Assembly (NCBI GenBank): GCA_030789695.1
Contig: CM061140.1
Location: 171,082,319 to 171,146,318 of the forward strand
Origin: Scilla litardierei
Lineage: Eukaryota; Streptophyta; Magnoliopsida; Asparagales; Asparagaceae
Direction of reading: 5' to 3'
DNA: 64,000 nt
Of the stretch, positions 46,356 to 57,179 are shown piece by piece. The translations under genes were made by a program, and so were the position numbers. The notes beneath the pieces were generated by a model. The model was not told the DNA's origin and ran no database searches. It saw only the letters and a program-made list of their open reading frames with translations. Positions within the stretch are counted from its first letter, which is position 1. Every line of letters starts with the position of its first letter.

Positions 46356-48094
46356 TGTAATGCCCTGCTAAGCTACTGCACAAGTACTAGAGGGGGGGTG
46401 AATAGTACTTTAAAATAATTAAGAGGCTAATTCCTAATTACCTTGCAAACTCTACCAATTAATGCGGAAATGCGGAATAGTAAATAATCGACAACAAATA
46501 AACAATTGCAAACAAACGATATTACTGGGTTCGGATCCACCCAAGTCTCCCCGACTTGTTCCCGGTGATCCTACGTCCCAACCACCCGGATCACTTCCGG
46601 ATACATGAGTTAGAAACCCTAACTCAAGATTTCCACTACGAAATACTTGTGAAAAACCTTCACAAGTCAAATCATACACAAATAAAACTTGTGACTCCTA
46701 CAACCCAGGATCACAAACACACTCTCACAACCGAGAGTGAAACACTTACAATATCGAAAGTAAATGAAATAGAAATGCTTACCACAAAATACCTATGCCT
46801 TGAGTAAACTTACGATTTAGGGCAAAGATGATTTTGGGGAAGATGAAGAGGCACCAAACCCTAGCTCCAAGTAGATGACCAGCAATGGAGAGCTATGAGG
46901 TTGATGGTGACCTAGGATCAAGCACTTGGCTTGGAAGGCTCACAATCAATGAATCTCTCTTTTGAAATAAGAGTGAGAAGAGATTCAAGATTGGAAATGA
47001 ATGAGCTTTAATGAGATGGAATGATTTCTCTTTGATCTCTAAACTTCTCTTAATATCAGCCTTGAGTGCAATGAATGCAGCTCAACAAGTATATATAGGT
47101 TATAGGAAAGAGAGAGAGAAAAACGTTTCAATTAAAGCTCCAACGGCTCTATTCTGAACCAAACTAGTCGGTCAAAGAACAACCACCGATCGACTAGTTC
47201 ATCAACTAGTCGGTCGGTCAATCAACAAGAACCGACTAACTGGTGAACAAGGAATAGGTCGAAGTTCAGACTAACAGAACTAGTCGGTCAAAGAACACTT
47301 GCCAACCGACTAGTTTCACAACTAGTCGGTCGGTGAGTTAACTTAGACCGACTAAGAGATAAAACAAATAGTCTGAGTACAAATTGATTTAGTCGGTCCA
47401 AGAACGAAAGTTGACCGACTAGTTCATCAACTAGTCGGTCGCCAAATGTACATGGACCGACTAACGACAAACAGTAACTTGGCATGTACAGTAGAAGCTC
47501 AACTAGTCGGTCTAAGAAGGATCACTGACCGACTAGATCACAAACTAGTCGGTCGGTGAGTCAACATAGACCAACTAACTGTAAACAGTAAAGAGCTTAG
47601 AATTGAGAAGGCAAACTAGTCGGTCCAAGAAGGATTGCCGACCGACTAGATCACCATCTAGTCGTTTGGTTCTTCTTCTTGAACCAACTAACATGCACAA
47701 GAAGTCGCGAAACGAAGCGCGATGCTTCGGGAAAGTTCGTATAGACTTCTTACTAGCTCCTAGCTCTAAGATATGAGCGATATGAAGATTAAAACGTAAG
47801 ACCTACTCAAGGCTTAACATTCTACGGAACGAAGCTAAAAGACTATAAATAAAACTTGACGAACCGTCTTTGAAAGCTTCGATCCGAATCTTCATGACTT
47901 CTAAAATGGTCCAAAAGCTTTAACGAAGCTTTAGACATACGATCACGTGCTTTGAGAAGTCTCGAGACGTCGCTTTGGATGTTCAAATGAATTTGGCGAC
48001 GATCTACATAACTGCGCTAACAAATTGTTAGTTCACGATATATTTATGTTTGTTCATCATCCAAAACCAAATCCGGGGAGTCCAATATCCAACA
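46356..48094 (-). repeat. 5' LTR of copia-A
   Basis: This is the 1739-bp partner of 35771-37513, with the same ends and the same CTAGTCGGTC array (47165-47680). Differences between the LTRs are few single bases and small indels (for example in the GA run near 36525 and 47110), which suggests recent insertion. Confidence 0.93.
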
Positions 48095-49345
48095 GAATAG
48101 TTGCATATTCATAATAGCATACTAGAGGGAGTTGGCATTCCTACTGGGTCACACGTTCACGTGCCCCTGTTGACTTTTTCAGATGTAGTTCCTGGGGATG
48201 GCAGGTGGAGCTGGAGGTTGAGGTTGGAGGGCTGTTGTTGGGAGTTGGGATCTTAGATTAGATGGTGAGGGGTGAGGGAAGAGTTATGTGTACTTTGGGT
48301 TTTCTTTTGGGGTGAGAGATGCTTGTACTATATGAATTGATGCAATGGGATGTTTGAGATGTATATGAAATTGTTCAGTGTTTGGCTTTCAGTATTTCTC
48401 TGTGACTTTGTGTCGTTTTGTGTTTATTGGTTGGATGTTTGTTGAATACTACATGTACTATTCCCAGCGCAGTGGACCTGCAGATACGTTTTTAGTTCTC
48501 GTCATGTACCTTGTCTTCTGGGTATCCCAGGGATGGGGCCGTGACAGCTAAGAAAATGCAACTTTCTCACTTGTGCATACAGACGACTGAAGAGCAAAGT
48601 TGAGATGCCTGATGAATGACAGGCAACTGTAAACTCTACATCAGTCGACTAACCCACAAGATGGATTGATGCCCAGAAATGACAGGATACACACTTTGGC
48701 ATACAGACGACTGTAGAACAATGTCCAGACACCTTATGGAAGACATGTGCTTGTAAAATGGACTTTAGTCGCCTGCACCAAAAGCTCAAGAAAAGATTCA
48801 AGAATAATTGACTTGATCTGTGCACAACAGTCGTCTGTAGAAGGCTGGTTAGGCGCCTAGTGATCACCCGTCACCTTGTGATCACCAGTCGCCTGTCGGA
48901 ATGCTAGAAACTCCAATGAGAGTTTTTGGCAAGGAGAACATATATGATTGGTTTCTATGATAATCCTAAGGCTCACTAAGATGGTTATTGTAAATGCATG
49001 AATGAGTAGACCATCTATCAAGCCATTACAAGATCCTATGACTCAAAAAGAGAAATGCAAGTAAAAGAAATTACATGGATTAAATTTGCTTCTCTTAGAG
49101 TCTAATCTTCAAGCTCTTGATGCTCCCCATCATCTTCCAAGCTTTGGCACCTCTTGCTGAGCTTCCCTTCATCAAGTTCCAAGCTTTGACAATGCTCCTC
49201 TTAATGTCCATCCTTGCACCAAGATATTAGTCTCCAGAATTGATATTTCCCAGTTGATTAAACATGAGACTAAAACATGAGAGTCATTAGCAGTAACATA
49301 ATGTTGTGATCATCATCAAAACAATATTGGTCTAAAACACCAACA

Positions 49346-49800
49346 CCTAACAAACTTTAGACCGTCGGTCGGTCAATGGAACACTAATGAGCTTTATTAC
49401 GAATGGATAGAACGAATACTAATCTTCTATCTTCACAACGAAGAAGAAGCACACAAGTTCTCTCCAAAAGCTCTCAACACAATCTCTCAAAGTTGGCTAT
49501 CACAAAGGTGGCTCAAAGTTGTCTCAATATGTTCACATACATGAAACCCTCGCCTAAACACCCTATATATAGCCCTAGGGTACAATAGGTGTTCTAATAG
49601 AAGAGGGATTCTCAAATGATAAGAACTCCGACTCTAACGGAATTCAAATCTTATTGCAACTCTACTTCGGATAGGATGTCGCGTCCTATGGTGGGCCCCC
49701 TCCGTGTTACCGAGCTTCCCGTTGAAGACCGAGCTACCGAAGTGCCGAGCCGAGCTATCCGAGCTTCCCGAATCTCGGACTGAATTCATAAATTATTCAT
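49346..49800 (-). repeat. LTR fragment of an unassigned element
   Basis: Next to the copia-B LTR end. On minus a TATA-like GGGCTATATATAGGG lies at about 49561-49576. A cluster of CCGAGCT/CGAGCTTCCCGA words (49710-49785) resembles the motif clusters of other LTRs here. Its edges are not defined. It may be the site into which copia-B inserted. Confidence 0.45.
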
Positions 49801-50837
49801 GATTTTTTATTAAAAAAATAGTTACAATTATTTTCGAAAAAACAAATAAGAGTAATTAGTTTTGCTCACCTTTTCCTCATTTTAATTAAGTCAAGATGAG
49901 GACAACATGAAAGAAAAAATTTTAATGTTTGTTTTCAATTAAAAAAACCTTTATAGTATCATTTTCTTTTCTTTTTTATTTTGAGCCAAACAATAAAAAC
50001 TGATTTTCTTTCTTAGTTTCTTTTCTTTCCTCTTCGCACAAACTAGCTGTTAAAGTCCAGTCGTTAAGATTTTGTAATACATACATCATGACATTTTATA
50101 ATGAAAAGAAATCATTTAACCTAAATATTTGACTTATATAGGTTGCGGATAAACAGAAACTTCAACATGCATGCATACTCGGGCAATGAACATGGAGGCA
50201 GAAAAACCTTGTGCTTTGCGCAGTTGGAAATGAAAACGAGGTTTGCATGGCGTTTGGCCAGAAAAGCAGCACTCTAGAATTAGGCAAGAGAAATTCGAAT
50301 CAGAGTTCTCTTGTTGCAGGAGAACTGACACCTTCTCTTGCCTATTTCAGGTAATCTCTACGGGCCCCAGTCCCACAAGTTACATAGCTTCAGTGTGTTA
50401 ATGTTACGTCGTCGTCAGCTTTTAAGCAGTGGTTTTCATGTTTGTCGGTGACAGTGTGCAAAAGCCCATCGCCGTCCGTTCCAAGAGTATCCCATTGTTG
50501 AACGAATTACTTGGTTGACGAAAGTCAGAAGTCAGCTCGGGGTTCTACGTGCAGCATGCAGCCAACATCAGCCAACTTAGGGCAAAAGTAAGTCTAGAAC
50601 ATGCATTCCACACTACTGTTCTCTTGGCTGCTCGTATGCTTTCTCCTCTAAGATCATATCTTTGATTTACTTTCATGCCTACAACGTTGAATTACGAAAA
50701 GATGGAAAAAATGTGGAGCTAATTCTGTAGAAGCATGTGCAAATGTGTTTTGGACTTTTGGAGTTGTCTAGATGCTCATCCCTTCCAACGATTAAGCTAG
50801 TTGTTGGTTGGGCATTGTTTTTCTCCACAATATTTAC
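49801..50837. other. Unassigned AT-rich sequence, no gene recognised
   Basis: 49801-50130 is A/T low complexity. 50130-50600 has more balanced composition and a 65-residue minus-strand frame with no recognisable match. It could be single-copy DNA or a gene fragment, but nothing supports coding. Confidence 0.5.
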
Positions 50838-51010
50838 CCTAGGGGTGTCAGGTGGCTCAGGGTCGGGTCGGGTACGGATTGGGTCAGTTTTGAACCGACC
50901 CGTTTAAGGGTGCACCCAAAACTGACATGTATTTAATGCGGGCCGGGAACCCGAAACCGGTACCTGACCCTGATGAAATCCGGGTCACCCGAACCCAACC
51001 TTGTCTACCT
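50838..51010. repeat. GGGTCGGGT-rich repeat fragment
   Basis: It starts CTAGGGGTGTCAGG and contains GGTCGGGTCGGGT, GGGTCAGTTTTGAACCGACC and GAACCCG/CCGAAACCGG words. Sequence of this kind is scattered in many plant genomes, and TAGGGGTGTCA resembles a hAT-type terminal repeat. The other end (TGACACCCCTA) is not found nearby, so it is at best one end of an element. 51011-51590 has no gene that I can see. Confidence 0.4.
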
Positions 51011-51597
51011 AATGGGTCGACGGGGATAGCCAGAGTTCGGATTTGGGTTATAAATCTTATATCTCTAATGCAAAAGAAGACTACTTTTTAATTAGTTTGC
51101 TGACTAGGATACATGGGTAAATACAAAGATGACTGAGATTGAATATTGAAAAATCAAAAGCGGGATTAAAAGTCTAAAATTTTTTGGAGGTAAAATACTG
51201 GTATTTTTTTTGATGGAAATGAAGATGAAAATGATGGTGGGGTTGGGTAGTGAGCGAAAGTGTGGTGTAGGTTTGCATGCATATGGTGAATTTATGTCAA
51301 GGTGAGAGGGAATTACCATGAGCACACAAATTTATGGCATGCCTGGATTTATATTTGTATATATGTAAATGTGACAGAAAGGGGGTGAGTGGTGGAACCC
51401 ATGTCATATGGGTAAGGAAATTACTAGTCTATTATACAAAAGATGGCTGCATCTGAATGACAATGCTCACTATGAATGAACATAGTGTTGGGATTAAAAA
51501 TTCTGAAATGTTTTGAAGGAAAATCTTATGTTTCTGAAGTGAAAAGAATCACAAAAGATGGATGAGAAGGATGGTTCGACCAAGGAGAGAGTGACGG

Positions 51598-52329
51598 TGT
51601 GGATATGGGTGGTTTTGTATTTAGGTGAATTTAAGAGAATGCGATTGGGAATTAATATAGGTATATGAATTTATGACATAATTCAACTTGTGACATTAAT
51701 GGATAAATTTTTGTGTGAATGGATGTGCCATACAGGAGGTGAGTGATGGGACACATGCACGAGCATGCGAATTAGTAGTGTGTATATATATGCATAAACT
51801 TTCTTTTTAGTATTAGTTTTATTTATTTATTTGGGGGGGTGGGAGTGTGGGTGTTGGTGTTGGTGTGTGGTGGGGTTAATATAAGTGTGTTCGCAACGCA
51901 TGAAATGGCATGTGCTATCCGCTTCCAAAAAATCAAAAATACATTTTTATTTTTGAAATTTTTCTTTCTAGGATGACGAATACATTCTAAAACCCTAAAC
52001 TCCCAAACATGAGTGTACTCTAAGGGAATTTGACTTTTGATCCACTCGTTACAAAAAGTTCTATTATTATGAAACCGTCTATTTTGTAACAATCGGATCA
52101 AGAGTCAAGTAGTGTTATGTTCACTTAGTTTTGGTATGAGAATCATCCATGATATATACACCGCATCTGAAAAAATTTCATAAAAATAAATAGAATGATG
52201 TATAAGCGCGTTAGCATGAGAAATTTTACTGCGCTGACAACTCATATGCATTATTCTCTTTGTGTGTTCATTACTTATATATTTATTGAACGAAAGAAGG
52301 TTGTCTCTGGGTCGATTATGGCGAGGAAC
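51598..52329. repeat. Tandem duplication, copy A
   Basis: This about 730-bp non-coding segment is repeated, diverged, directly downstream (52331 onward). Shared landmarks are GGATATGGGTGGTTT, GGTATATGAATTTATGACATAA, GTGAGTGATGGGACACATGCA, a G/T-rich run (51833-51878), GATCCACTCGTTAC and GAGAATCATCCATGATATATA. It holds the empty site of the MITE (CGAATTAGTAGTG near 51770). Confidence 0.75.
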
Positions 52330-52507
52330 ATTGTGGATATGGGTGGTTTGGTATTTATGTGAATTTATGAGAATGTGATTACGAATTAATATAGGTATAT
52401 GAATTTATGACATAAGTAAATTTGTGCCAATGATGAATTTGAGTGAGTGGATGTGACATATATGAGGTGAGTGATGGGACACATGCACACGTTGGGCATG
52501 CGAATTA

Positions 52508-53122
52508 GGGCATGTTCATTTCTGTGAGAATGATTTTTTGAGAAAGTTATGAATAGTGTTTAGGGGTTGGAATCTTGGGGTGAGAAAAGTAGCGGGTTGT
52601 GTTTGTTTTGTTGAAAAGTGGGTTGGAAAGTTGGTTTGAGAAAGTTTTGTGGGTTCCACACGACTTTAATGTGTTTGTTTTGTTGAGAATGTTGTTTGAA
52701 GAAAGTTGATGTGAGTCCCGCTTTTAAATATAAATTATAATGATTAAATATTAAAAAACCAAAACTAAAAATTCCCATGTGAGAATAGCGAAATTGAGTG
52801 TTCCACCGCTTGTGCGATTGGCTGAGATTGGCGATTAACAGATTTTAAAAAAAAGTACGTATGCGATTGGCTGAGAAACGGGGAGAGAGAGAGAGGTGAG
52901 CCTCGCTTGTGCAAAGTTTCTTGCATAATCCCCACTTTTTGCGAGGATTCTTTTTCGCGGAAAATAGGCTCCACATTGGACATTTTCCAGCTACAGGCAG
53001 ATATGCGAAACAAACACGATAGGTTGGAATCTCGATGGAAAGTTAGGAATGGTATCTCTACAGTATCCAAACAGTGCTATTGGGCAACTTTCTTGCCTAA
53101 ATAAACAAAAACGAACATGTCC
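52508..53122. mobile_element. PIF/Harbinger-like MITE, 615 bp
   Basis: Terminal inverted repeats are GGGCATGTTCATTTCTGT on the left and, as reverse complement of the right end, GGACATGTTCGTTTTTGT. The TTA duplication (52505-52507 and 53123-53125) is the hallmark of PIF/Harbinger and Tourist-type elements. The paralogous copy at about 51770 has a single TTA and no insert. It has no transposase; it is rich in TTTGTTTTGTTGA-like words in the left half. Confidence 0.88.
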
Positions 53123-53543
53123 TTAGTAGTGTGTGTGTGTATACACAGGCATACACTTTTTTACCTTTGGTTTCAATTTTTTTTCTTTTCTTATTTTTTG
53201 TGGGTGTGGGGTGGGGTGGGGTGGGGTGGGGTTAATATGTGTGTTCATAAAGCATAAAATGACATATGCTATCAGCATCAAAAACATTTATTATTTTTTG
53301 ATATTTTTCTTTCTAGGATGATGCATACATTCTACAACCCTAATTAACCTCTCAAATATGGGTGAACTCTAAGGAGATTTGACCCTTGATCCACTCGTTA
53401 CGAAATTTTTTATTATTATGAAACCGTCGATTTTGCAACAATCGGATCGAGAATGAAGTTATGTTTTGTTCACTTATTTTTGGTATGAGAATCATCCATG
53501 ATATATAGAACGCATCTGAAAAAAGATTCAAAACAATAAATTG

Positions 53544-54384
53544 TGTTTTGGAGTGTTTTCTCATCACAGTTTGGTAGTCTGGAGGGTCGGAGGTCGACGT
53601 GGTCGCGTGAGACACATGTGGCCTCCGATATCGGATAGCGGCACATTCGCTCAGTCGAAGATGCGCTGGTCCGTGTGTCAGTATCCCGAAGGGTAGCTTC
53701 AAGGGAACGACGGCATCCTCGAGTGGAAAGATAAACGAGCTCGGGATCGAGATCGCTCGGCTCCAGTGGATGAAGCGTCGAAGGGTAGCTTCGGTAGGGT
53801 GAAGTCTCCTTGACATACACAGACAAGAAAGCTCGTCAGAGGGGTCGGACCTTGGTTCCGACCAAGTTCCCTCCAATGCCTAAGTCAGATCTGATCTGAA
53901 GGATGCTCGGTGGGATCAAGTACGGTTCACGAAGAGACCGGTACACCAATCCTCAAGGCGAGCTGTGGAGGAGAATCTGAGGTGGAAGATAAGGTCGTAG
54001 GAGGAAGAATACCTAAGTATCGAGTATTCAGAATTTGGTCCACTGGTGTATAGTTCTTCAGGTTTCTTATAGGAGTCTTTCCGGCCACATCCCCTTAACG
54101 TCCCTTCATCTCGCCCCAAGTACCTGCCGCTTTGATCGTCCCTTGATGGGCCATGAAGGTGGACGTAATGGGGCTCTTGAATGGTGATGAAGATGAGTGC
54201 AATTCGGGAGAGCGGTTACCTCAACCTACCAGGGTCAGCGGTTCCATTCGCGTCAGTCCGGGGCCGACATGACTCGAGGTATTTACTGGGCTTTTAGGCC
54301 GGGGCCTAATTCCGTCCAGGCCGATGGGCTCGGATCATGGGGTCGGCCCGTCTCGTCTTAGCCCGTTTTAAGAGGGTTGTATCA
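53544..54384 (-). repeat. 3' LTR of TR-GAG2
   Basis: It starts TGTTTTGGAGTG and ends GGTTGTATCA on plus. Next to it, ATTGCCCCCA (54385-54394; minus TGGGGGCAAT) is the polypurine tract. The matching LTR is 60227-61067; the two differ at many single bases, so the insertion is older than copia-A. Confidence 0.9.
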
Positions 54385-54610
54385 ATTGCCCCCATCGCTC
54401 GGGCCGTTCGGATTTTGACGGTTCGGTCCGAGGGATGTGATTCGTGTGGATCTGATGGACGCGTCAGTCGAGGCGACACATTAAATGAAGGCCATCATGG
54501 TAATGTTAGGTTGGAATTCTCCCGCCCTTGGGGAGCGGTATTCGAAGTGCCGCCTTCTGCGAGATGTCGCCATGCGTCCCCCTTTGAATGGCTTGGATTC
54601 GAAGTTGCCT

Positions 54611-54623
54611 TCTATATAAAACC
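54611..54623 (+). promoter_or_regulatory. TATA box candidate of the antisense gene
   Basis: TCTATATAAAACC lies 170 bases upstream of the first candidate ATG (54781) of the plus-strand gene. It is inside the element, outside the LTR, and points against the direction of gag transcription. A pyrimidine-rich leader follows, with a possible donor GCAAG|GTAATC near 54736. Confidence 0.5.
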
Positions 54624-54780
54624 ATTGGGTTTTGGATCTCTTTTTTGTGCTTCCTGATTTGGTTTCTGCTCCCTCTTTGCTGGCGAGTTCCTCTTCGTTC
54701 CCTTTTTCAACGTCATCTTCTTCAAACTTCGCAAGGTAATCCCCTTCTCTTGCTTCTGCTTTTGAGTTGCTCGATTGGTG

Positions 54781-56927
54781 ATGTCGTTGAGGATAGGAGC
54801 TCTGCCATCTGACCCGACGGCTCCTCTGAGCCCAGGTTGCTCCCTGATAACGGCAAGGGTCTGCTATTTGAGGATTCGGCCCAACGAGGGGATCCTTCTG
54901 GAACGGGAGAGTTCGATGTCCCTTCAGCGATCCTCGAATCGACTTCCATCGTCCTCTATTCCACCTCCGAGAGAATTAGGGTGGAATACCTCTCTCACCC
55001 ATATGGTGTTCGGTTGCCTTTTACGGATGAGAGGTTCTGTTTTCCTAAGAACCGCGAGGTTGGGGTGTATGTTGAGATGTTCCAGATGTGGCTTTGCTTT
55101 CCTCTCCACCCCTTCATCATTCGGGTCCTGGAATTTTTGATGGTGGCTTTGTGCCAACTGACCCCGTACTCGGTCCCGGCTCTGGTCGGCTTCATCATGA
55201 TCTGCCACATGCATGGGTTGGAGCCGACCTTATCGTTCTTCTTCTACCATTACAAAGTCCGGGCTGTTGCTCGGGAGACGTGGCTTCATATCTGCCCCAG
55301 GGCGGGCAGGGAATGTCTACTGGGTTTTCCCCGCTGGGTCGGTGATTGGAAGAACAACTATGTCTTCGTCACTTTTCCTAGGGATGCAATAATCTTGACC
55401 GGTTGGGGGAGCTTGGGGACCTACGAGCTGACGTTATCCCTTTCTAAGTCCGACCGGGTCGTGGTTAGGCTTTTGGTGGGCTTGTCTAGAGGAGAGAGAT
55501 CGGTCTGGCCTCTACTGGACAGCCTCCTCCTCAAGAGTGTCTTGTGGTCTCCTGGTAAAGGCACCTTTTAGATTTTGTTTTCCACCATTCATTACCCTGA
55601 TTTTCCTCTCTTTTGCAAAGATGGCGGGTCGGGAGTTCAGCCATGACGTGCGCCAACTCCTCCGTCAAGGGGCTCCAGGCGCTCGGTGGAGTTCCTTTGG
55701 CCATGCGCTGCGTCGCATTGTGGAGGAGGACAACCGTGCGGCCGACCCACCGATTAGGACGCTGAGGCCGACGGACATTCGCCCTCCTCTGCATTTGGTT
55801 ACGGCCGAACCTCCTCCTGTCGTGTCAGATCCGCTTGATTCTCACGCAGGTCTCGTCCCTAGAGAGGGTCGCGGCGGTCGCCAAGCAGGGCACCCGCACG
55901 TTGACCGGGAATCAGGGGGAGAGGAAGAGACGCTCTCACTCGGGGTCAGAAGGGCCCGAGATGAATAAGAAGAAGGGGGAGAGGGGTCCCCCGACGACAC
56001 GCGATTCGTAAGTTGTCACTGGGGCGAGCCCCCAGGTCTTGGTGGAGGTCTCCCCTACCCATCAAGCCATGTGTACCCCGTTGGGGCAGGACGGGTCTTG
56101 TCTACATTCGGGATCGGCCCAGAGGTTCCGTTCGGGGGTCGGTCTTCACGGGTTGTGACGTAGCCGTCCGGCTGAGGCGAGACTCTTCCCTTCTGGGGGA
56201 CCGCTCCCTCCTTGAGGGGGTCTGCTCCACAACCCTCACAGACTGCATGGTATGATAGATCCATCATGTATGTTTTGTTCTTCCCTTATTCCTGTTTTGT
56301 TTTTGAATGATCATCATTCCTTTCATCTCGCAGGCGTCTTCGCTAGCTGTAGAGGTGCGACGGCGCTCGGAGAGGGTTGATGGGCTCGAGGCGGCTCTTG
56401 CGCAAGAGCGCCTGAGGGCTGAGGCGACCGAGCAAGTAGCCGAGGATGCCCGTAGGGAGGCCCACCAGTCCCAACGCATGGTTGCAGAGCTCACCTCGGA
56501 GGTGGGAAGCCTGAAGGAGGCTTGGGCGGTCGCTGAGTCTTCTCGGGTGGTCACCGAGAGATCGGCCAAGGAGGCTGAGGAGGTATTGTCCCACATCCAG
56601 GAGGTGCACAGGCAGGAAAAAGCCGATCTTTGATCCAAGCTAGGCGCCCATCAGCAAGTGGACCCTGTTTGGCTCGTCGATGAGGTCCAGAGGGGTTATG
56701 AGGATGTCCTGGCTCTGAGGATCGTGGAGTCCCTCTGAGAGGGATTCCAGGCGTATGAGGGCATTTTAACTCCGAAGATTCCGAGGTCCTTCCGGGAAGG
56801 GTTTCTAGCGTTTGAGGAGCGGGTCCGAAGAATGCTTCCCCGTCCTCCGATTGCCCCTGAGCATCCTACTGGTTCGGGAGAAGATGAAGCGCTTGGGGAC
56901 GCCTCTTCGCGAGCTCCTGCATCATAG
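54781..56927 (+). pseudogene. Antisense gene of TR-GAG2 (PF04195-like, with introns)
   Basis: This belongs to the plant 'putative gypsy-type transposon' proteins; function unknown. The N-terminal domain lies at 54837-55554 (YGVRLPFTDERFCFPKNREV, FPLHPFIIRVLEFLMVALCQ, LTPYSVPALVGFIMI), then KNNYVFVTF. ATG 54781 is in another frame, so the start is uncertain. Intron candidates are 55555-55620 (CTG|GTAAAG to TTTTGCAAAG|ATGG), and 56008-56333 or 56250-56333, ending CATCTCGCAG. The next segment starts MAGREFSHDVRQLLRQG. A coiled coil (RRRSERVDGLEAALAQERLR onward) follows at 56334-56630. The same frame then passes two TGA codons (about 56632, 56738) and ends at TAG 56925-56927 after AYEGILTP and EERVRRMLPRP. 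Phase mismatches suggest decay. It is antisense to gag. Confidence 0.65.
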
Positions 56928-57179
56928 GTGGAGCGAACCCTTTTTCTTTTTATTTTTTTGTTATCAAACTATAAGAAGAAATATTTTTGTTGAAATGGAT
57001 TTTTCTCCTTTTTTGTGTCGCCACCCGCGTTTGCACTTTCTGAATTGTCTTTGATTTGGTTTGGTTTTGCCCCCCTCTCACTGCTCAAGTTGGGGTCGTT
57101 CGCTGACTTGACCTGCGGGAGGTATTCATTGAGGAAATTGTTCCCAGTCCGTGGCAGTCCATGGTCGCTCTGCTGGAAA

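Larger units (their letters stand above)
35771..48094 (-). mobile_element. Copia-A: structurally complete SIRE-like Ty1/copia element, 12324 bp
   Basis: Two nearly identical LTRs (1743 and 1739 bp) are flanked by the perfect duplication GAATA (35766-35770 and 48095-48099). On minus the order is 5' LTR, primer site, gag, protease-integrase, reverse transcriptase-RNase H, an extra ORF, polypurine tract and 3' LTR. Size, copia domain order (INT before RT) and an added ORF downstream of pol fit the SIRE/Maximus group. The coding region has a few nonsense codons, frame changes and an altered RT active site, so it is recent but probably not autonomous. Confidence 0.92.
32952..48546 (+). repeat. Solo LTR, Del/Tekay type, split by copia-A
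   Basis: The parts are 32952-35770 and 48100-48546, about 3.27 kb in total. Ends are TGTAATGGCCC and GGGGCCGTGACA. Flanks are GCTTA (32947-32951) and GCTAA (48547-48551), a duplication with one change. It has the group's conserved boxes: TTGAGGTAGGAATCC (33883), CACCCCAATTGGGGGTG (35384-35400), and the CACACG...CACGTG...TTTTTCAG box ending 48182. A TTATTGTTATTG-like low-complexity stretch lies at 33160-33310. Confidence 0.85.
23347..49345 (-). mobile_element. Copia-B: broken Ty1/copia element with nested insertions
   Basis: The minus-strand order is 5' LTR (49345 down to 30001, split), primer site (29998-29987), gag (29964 down to about 23954, split), then a non-coding tail to 23347. Pol and the 3' LTR are missing; the left edge meets the Tat-like LTR. 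Removing the nested elements restores continuous LTR and gag sequence, which confirms that they are later insertions. 23347-23953 carries no open frame that I recognise. Confidence 0.8.
30001..49345 (-). repeat. 5' LTR of copia-B, in three pieces
   Basis: The pieces are 30001-30585 (starting TGTAAAGACC after the primer site), 32537-32951 and 48547-49345 (ending CACCAACA). They total about 1.8 kb once the nested inserts and duplicated target bases are removed. The second and third pieces carry a family-specific motif set (CAGTCGTCTG, GACGACTG, GGCGACTG, near 32760-32930 and 48585-48895). A phrase of the form CTCACAAAGAGAG recurs at about 30245-30470. I see no gene. Confidence 0.8.

Noticed and set aside
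50134..50331. 65-residue minus-strand frame in non-TE sequence
   Set aside because: Short, no family resemblance, no splice or promoter context; not enough to call a host gene fragment.
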